DNA of 64,000 nt from Tulasnella sp. 424 (lineage: Eukaryota > Basidiomycota > Agaricomycetes > Cantharellales > Tulasnellaceae), in assembly GCA_019633425.1 (NCBI GenBank), contig WSUB01000102.1, positions 62,001 through 126,000 on the forward strand. The letters run 5' to 3'. The notes under the pieces are model-generated. The model was given only the letters and a program-made list of their open reading frames with translations. It did not search any database and was not told the DNA's origin. Shown one piece after another: positions 58,741-64,000 of the stretch (its first letter is position 1; the number at the start of each line of letters is the position of its first letter). Both the position numbers and the translations under genes were made by a program.

Positions 58741-60594
58741 CAAGGTTCAAGGCTCTCTAGATGACGGTGAGGTACCTTGCTAGAATAGCCACCGCGGTTT
58801 GGAACCTTTTTGAACGCGAGGTGGTCGGGTTGAGACCTAGACGGCAGAGCGATTATATGTTACACAGCTTCGATTGGGTGTCGCCGGAGTTGGGTGGTCC
58901 TTTTGAATAGGAGAGCGCCTGAAGTGTGACTGCTCAACCTTGTCTTTCCTCCTCGCAGAGAGTCAAGCCGTGCCCGTAACCTCGGTGTCTTCCATGCATG
59001 CACGTGACTCTCCTCGGACTACGGCACATCCTCCCGACGACCAACCAATCGTAGCCCGCGCATCCCATCTCTCCTACCACACTCTGTGCATACTTACTTC
59101 CCTTGTCCCGACGACTTTAACACCACTCTCTTTCAAACCGTTACCCGGTCTTTGCGCAGGTCAATGTCACACGATTCGCCCCAAGCACAGCAGCTCCGGC
59201 CCGACCTTCTCCTCGAGGAAAGGACACGATGAAAGTCGAGGTTCTACTATCCTTGCAACCCCGCTCGCTTGCAATGCTCAACAAACCCCAATATTCGCTC
59301 ATATCCTTGACGCGAAAGCTCTCGAGGGTGCACATCAAAACGGTGCCGGCAGAGACCATGGTATGTCGTCACCTTTGTCCCTTCCACTGAGACGATGCAC
59401 ATGATGCACAACGTTCCCTCTCACCGTAGGTCTATTCGGGGTCACTCAATAAGGCAGCCCGTTGAAGCCTGCCTCTTGAACATTGACAACCCAGAAGTAG
59501 TTTGTTGCGATTTGGACCGCGACGATGTTACGCAGGTGCACCTCACCGCTCGTTCACCTCATGACAACATGGCAGACCAGGACTTGGCTTAATAAAATGC
59601 TCACTCATCCCCCAAGGTAACGCTCCCCATTTCATCTTGGTTGCTGCAGCTCTAATGCTTAGTTCCGTTTCTAGAGCTTGTCACGGCTCCACGGGCAACA
59701 CGCAGAAGGCCATCGAAGCAAATGGTCTCGCTGAACCACCCGCAATCGTTGCCGGCAGTGCAGAACACGAGGAAACCTACCTTACCTTGATGGCAGGAGA
59801 ACGTTCTCGCGACGTCGCAAATCTCGGCCCAAGGTCGTCTGGACGATTCCATCCTCTTCGAGGGAACCGAGTGCCGCTGCAGACGTCGTGCCGATGAAAC
59901 CACGGTCGGGACTCCGGGCGACTAGTGGACTCTAGACGGCTCAATGAGGTGGCATGTCGGTTATTATTTTCAATTTATAGCATTGTATTAGGGCGCACCC
60001 ACTCGGCAGAACCACCTTCACGCAAACCGGCTCTTCGTATCGGCCAAGACCGACTCCACGATCAAACCTTACAACTCAATGATTCGATTTTGTCGTGGTC
60101 ACAAATACTGCTGAGTGCGCTGTTGGGAAGAAGCAGATCAATGTGGGGCCAGCGATTTCCGGATAAGAGGATCGGTTACACTAGAAAACGTCGGAGTTTC
60201 GGAGCAAGTATGAGGGAAGAACGTGATGGTCCGATACGACGAGGCTTCTCAACCATTACCTGGTCCTCAAACGCTTATTGGGAAGTACAGGAGACGGTTT
60301 CAGGAAGTTCGTGTCGATCACTTGGTGCCCGCTCGGAGTCGTACCGGAGACCACGCCCTCTCCTTCCGAACATTCTTTATAACAAGACCGCTAGTCGCTG
60401 GCCGAACTTCCGGCCAACCACAACATGTTTCCGCAAAGCGACCAAATCCGCGCAGGGTCGAGGAGTATACGCTTTGGTTGAGACCATATTCCTCCCGGGG
60501 TCATCGGGAGTCGGTCAGCATACCAAATATTAGGTTATCTAGGTATGAAAACATTTAACATCAAGCTGTCGTTTCTGTACTGATCGGCATGGCA
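58741..60594. other. Unassigned stretch between relics
   Basis: About 1.85 kb without a recognisable gene. Open stretches of 150-200 codons occur on the plus strand (58940-59404, 59925-60533) but give compositionally odd translations without domains or splice structure. Given the neighbours, this is probably also decayed gene DNA; I cannot name a parent. Confidence 0.35.
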
Positions 60595-61355
60595 AATCCT
60601 AGCTGGAACTTTAAGCGCGCTGCGCGGGAGTCCACAAGGGCTGTTGGGGAGCGCGGGACGACACTCGGAGATGTTTCCGTGAAGACTTGGAGTCCTCGAG
60701 TCACCCGAAACTCCGCTTCAATATGCCGGAACCACCCAGGAAATCATTTCAAGCTCGAACGATCCGTCCGTAGCTCCTGCTCTCTCATCATTCCTCCCCC
60801 GGACATTGCTTGTCTCCGCGCGGTTACGACGACGACTTCGCCAAGCCGGCAGAATCATCCCCCAACTCAACCCACGTCCGCAGTTGGCTACAACTCCATT
60901 GCAGAACCTCCCACCAAAAGAAACTCGAGGGCAAATCCTCCTCCACCGAAGCTGCGAGCAGTAGTGGTAACAGCTTCCCCACCACCACCAAGCCACTCTG
61001 AAGTCAGCAAGCACCCATTTATTCTCGTAATGTCTCCTCCCACCAAATCCAACGCAAAAGGGGAGCAACCCGCTGCTCTTTCGACTAACGCAAAAGAGGA
61101 AGACTGTGACATGGATGAACGGATGGGAATGGCGATATGCACCGTGAGCATGCCCTCCGTCGTCGACCAAAACGAGGCAGCAGGGAGTTGGGCAGGTCGT
61201 TTTAACCAACCAAGATGACGACGGTGGAAACGAAGACATTATATACCATGATGATGCCGATAATGGTGGAAGGGACGTTGATGAAGCCGGGCAAGATCCA
61301 ATCCTGAAATCACCCTGGTCAAAAGCGAACGACAATGCCCGTCGGAATATCTGTT
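60595..61355 (+). pseudogene. CENP-C relic 1 (middle region only)
   Basis: From about 60718 the sequence follows the CENP-C gene from about 47375 to 48015. Shared landmarks include caacccacgtccgcagttg, tactagcagtag-like codons of the Ser-rich part and TIAEDE/NAKEED at the acidic start. Deletions, an early stop after GRFNQPR (61218) and frame changes prevent a CENP-C product. The CENP-C motif and cupin domain are missing. The upstream 120 bp match those of relic 2, so both derive from one already altered copy. Confidence 0.75.
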
Positions 61356-61439
61356 CCGTCGCGTCGACTTCGTGGAAGTCAGCATCTCGTTTATCATTTA
61401 ACGAAGGCCTTCGGCTCAAGCGAACCCGAATTAAATCAA

Positions 61440-61715
61440 CAACGTACGTCACGCAGCTCGGCCACCTATCTTTTACACCACCGACACGGTCTCAGATGGT
61501 GTTGGCACTGTCACAAGACACAAGAATAACGCTGTGTATCAAACAACGATGCTGGACGCGGCCCTTCAAACACTCGGCGTGCCGGTGCTCGAGGGCAGGA
61601 GGATGTCAGCTTTCACGATTGAAGATTACCCGACCGCTTTTTGGCAACATTTCGGATAACTCTCGCATCCCGGGGCGTGCATGCAAGCCTCTGCAACGCC
61701 ACAGGCCATGGTCAT
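61440..61715. repeat. Degenerate copy of the CENP-C/NLR intergenic flank
   Basis: This matches 49790-50065 in order and orientation (for example cactgtcacaagac..., gcatgcaagcctctgcaac against the original gcatgcaggcctctggaac). It means that DNA beyond the CENP-C 3' end was duplicated as well, not only the transcript. Confidence 0.6.
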
Positions 61716-61744
61716 AAAACATCAAGTGGTCGGTTTTATGCTAG

Positions 61745-63640
61745 TCGAAAGGGCATTCCAGGTCGAACTTTCAAGTGTGCTGCGCAGGCGTCCACGGCGG
61801 TTGTTTAGAGCGGGAGACGGGGTTCGAGTTCGAGGTCCCTTTGAGAGGATTTAGACTTCTCCACTCACCCAAACCTCGGCCCGATATACACCGAAACCAC
61901 CACCCGAAGAAATCTCGGACATTCCGTATGTAACTCCTTCCCCTCTCTTCATTCCGTCTTCGTTGTGCTTACTTGTCTCTAGCGGTGACGACTACGACTT
62001 CGACAGGCCGTCCCCAAACCTAGCCCATGTCCGCAGTTGACTACGACTCTCATTTCCCGAACCTTCTATGAACGAAACTCCCGGTCAATCTTCCATCAGC
62101 AAAGCTCCACTACTACCAAGCTTCACTCAAGTCAACGAACATCCTCAGCGTCTCCGCTCCCGCCGAGTCCGATGCAAACAGAACGCAGCCCGCTGCTCTT
62201 CAGACTATTGCAGAAGTCGAGGATGTTGACATTGACGGGCAAGATGGGAATGACGATAGCAACATGAGACTTGCCTCTGTTGACGATCAGAACCGGGCGG
62301 CGGAGAGTCACGCAGGTCGCTTTGACCAAGACGACGTCGACGACAACGAAGACTTTGGGTAGAAAGGCGATGTGAGCGGTGTAGTAGGCGTTGATGGATT
62401 GAACCAAGACGTAACTCCGGAACCACCCTCGTCGAAACGCCGAACGAATAGATTGTGGAGTCTAGGATCAGGAGGGACGATGAAGACATACCTGCTCCTA
62501 ATGACGATGGCTAATTCGACTTCGCTCCTGGCTATGATGACGTAAAATTGCAACAAGGCGAGAAAGCGATTGGAGAGTCGGCGGAGCGAACGGGATAGGC
62601 TGGTTAAGGAGGGGAAGGAGAAACAAAAGGAGAAGGCCACGCAAAGACGGGAGCCGGTGAAGCAGAAATATCCTAGGGCCCAGCCGAAGAAGACGGAGTG
62701 GATATTGAGCCTCGTAAGTATCTGTTGTCGTTGTCTCGCTCATCTACGCATCTAGTTGCTCATTCTCCCGACTGCCCATCATTTCAGAAATCGTGCGGAT
62801 ACCGGAGGAAAAGGTCGAGCCTGCGAAAGACAACACATATGTGCGTATCCAGGGTACCGTTGCTCTGCTGAGAAACGGGACTCCTCCCACAGCTGTTTTA
62901 ATGTATCCAGGGAGCGGTTCGCGTTATGGTTCACCCGTTCACCGGAGCACATTCGTCATCGCTCGGAATGGGATGTTCATGGTTCCTCGAGGTGCGCGAG
63001 ACCCTTTCGCTTTCTCCACGTGGTGATCCATTGACATCCTTTCAACCCATTTGTTAAACCTCGGCACGTCGGTACGTCAACAGTTAGGTTTTAGCGGAGT
63101 AGCGGGGAGAGTGGGAAATAGGAGACCGAAGGGCGGGAACCCTTCGGTCGTTCGTCTACATTAGGAATTGCCCATTAAGGGAACTCCTTTTCTTTCGTAT
63201 AACCATAAATGTACGAGCGACCTATAAAAGGCGCTCGATTCGTAGTTGAAATAATAATCATCAATTTCTATTATATCTACCACAGCGAGTACTTTTCTAT
63301 CGACCCGTCCACCGCTGCTTAACACCATTTCGTCAGGGAATCAATACTATCTCGAAAACATCTCCGACCATGACTGCAAGTTGTTCTTCGCGCAAGCACG
63401 AAAAGTCACAGAGAAGATGATCCCTTCGCCGACGAAGCGAGCGTCAGCTAGACGAGATGCGAGCGCAAGTCAGACGCCTCGGCCAGCTGCGCGTGTCGGG
63501 CCTCCGGCTGTTTAGGCTTACTGTAGAAGACGAAGAGGATTGGGACGAGTTCAAAGCCGTGATATGGATCATTGCTATGGTATACATCTTTGGTCGGGTC
63601 TCTTTCGTTCACCTTCTGACTGGAACCTTTTCTGTGTCCA
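61745..63640 (+). pseudogene. CENP-C relic 2 (CENP-C motif deleted, cupin part kept)
   Basis: Bases 61890-62705 follow the middle of CENP-C with many indels. At about 62780 the sequence jumps from the equivalent of 48520 (gaaatcgtgcggataccgga) to that of 48930 (gcctgcgaRRgacaacacat), deleting the rest of the region that follows. The CENP-C motif exon is also absent. The cupin part follows (VYP/HRSTFVIARNGMFMVPRG at 62950-62990, then GNQYYLENISDHDCKLFFAQ at 63337-63395) and continues into the former 3' UTR to about 63640. Introns are retained, so the copy arose from DNA, not from mRNA. A solo LTR sits in the intron between the two cupin exons. Confidence 0.8.
63052..63324. mobile_element. Solo LTR with 5-bp target-site duplication
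   Basis: The 273-bp insertion begins TGTTAAACC and ends GCTTAACA, so it has the TG...CA termini with short inverted ends of LTR retroelements. It is flanked by CCATT on both sides (63047-63051 and 63325-63329). The uninterrupted site is seen in the intact CENP-C gene at about 49170 (caacccatttcgtcagg). A TATAAAAG box lies at 63223-63230, as expected for an LTR promoter. No internal coding region is present, so it is a recombined solo LTR. Confidence 0.9.
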
Positions 63641-63644
63641 TTAC

Positions 63645-64000
63645 TTCGAGCCAACGAAGACGAAACAGAACTTCGGGTCAAGTAAGTGTTGTTTTGCCTG
63701 TCTATGCACTGGGTTGCTAATCTATCTACAATATAAGACGTACCACAGAATCGGATGAAGAAGACGAGACCGGACTTGGTCGAGGGAAACATCAACAGTA
63801 TGTTCACCTTCAGTGGTATCGAGGAGAATTGTCGTCCAGCGTCCAAGAGCTGGTGAAGCCCTAGCACCCAACATTTCAGAAGTCCCGCGGAATGCAGAAG
63901 AAAAGCCTGAGCCTCTCATTAAGCGTCGCCGACGAGGGGGTCAATTAATCCCCCAAGTAACAGGAACTATCGGAATAACTCGAAGCAGGTGGAGGTTTGG
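63645..64000 (+). pseudogene. CENP-C relic 3 (CENP-C motif exon), runs off the window
   Basis: At about 63645 the sequence switches from the 3' UTR of relic 2 to the equivalent of CENP-C 48280 (cgaagaagacta... becomes cgaagacgaaacagaacttc), followed by the intron and the motif exon. The motif reads GLGRGKHQQYVHLQWYRGE, having lost the first Arg pair and the Pro. A stop follows LVKP (63863). The end beyond 64000 is not visible. Confidence 0.75.

Noticed and set aside
58940..59404. 154-codon plus-strand frame
   Set aside because: Low-complexity composition, no domain, no splice context; lies between pseudogenes.
59925..60533. 202-codon plus-strand frame
   Set aside because: No recognisable motif; an overlapping frame is equally open, as in non-coding GC-rich DNA.

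Overview
The window looks like nuclear DNA of a mushroom-forming basidiomycete (Agaricomycetes). Introns are short (mostly 50-70 nt, GTRNGT...YAG). The gene families are also typical of these fungi: F-box and BTB/POZ expansions, TKL-type kinases with HGDIKxxN catalytic loops, and a NACHT-WD40 receptor. No rRNA, tRNA or CRISPR was found. Exon limits were derived by reading splice sites and reading frames by eye. Protein identities rest on recognised motifs, not on a database search.

Left part (1-13.1 kb): three tandem minus-strand genes encode a protein kinase fused to TPR repeats (492-3131, 4941-7577, 8865-11507). They share duplicated 3' flanks. A 964-bp element with very long terminal inverted repeats (3506-4469) sits between the first two. 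A minus-strand disordered protein follows (12412-13098). From 13.4 to 16.7 kb there is a tandem duplication of a BTB/POZ gene whose first copy carries a frameshifting deletion.

Middle part (16.8-43.8 kb): this holds a single-pass membrane protein, an IAH1-type GDSL esterase with an apparent 4-nt exon, a DHDPS-family aldolase (GaaC/HOGA-like), and a set of F-box genes. The F-box set comprises one intact minus-strand gene, two neighbouring minus-strand copies that are both frameshifted, three tandem plus-strand copies with the same CRE-like plus TATA promoter, and a divergent minus-strand F-box/LRR-like gene. A large kinase gene (38100-42343, about 1170 aa) combines two SAP-like motifs with a TKL kinase domain that has Ala at the beta-3 lysine position. 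A small gene of unknown function follows.

Right part (45-64 kb): the mitochondrial tRNA 2-thiouridylase (MTU1/SLM3) and CENP-C/Mif2 genes are head to head over 142 bp. Next is a NOD-like receptor of about 1.8 kaa with a putative MLKL/HeLo-like four-helix N-terminus, a NACHT domain and about 17 WD40 blades, 16 of them nearly identical. The NLR is followed by a graveyard: a full-length but broken copy of the splicing factor SNW1/SKIP (PRP45), then at least three broken partial copies of the neighbouring CENP-C gene, one split by a solo LTR with a perfect 5-bp target duplication. The NLR therefore lies between the intact CENP-C gene and the relics of CENP-C and SNW1. This is the most unusual feature of the window.
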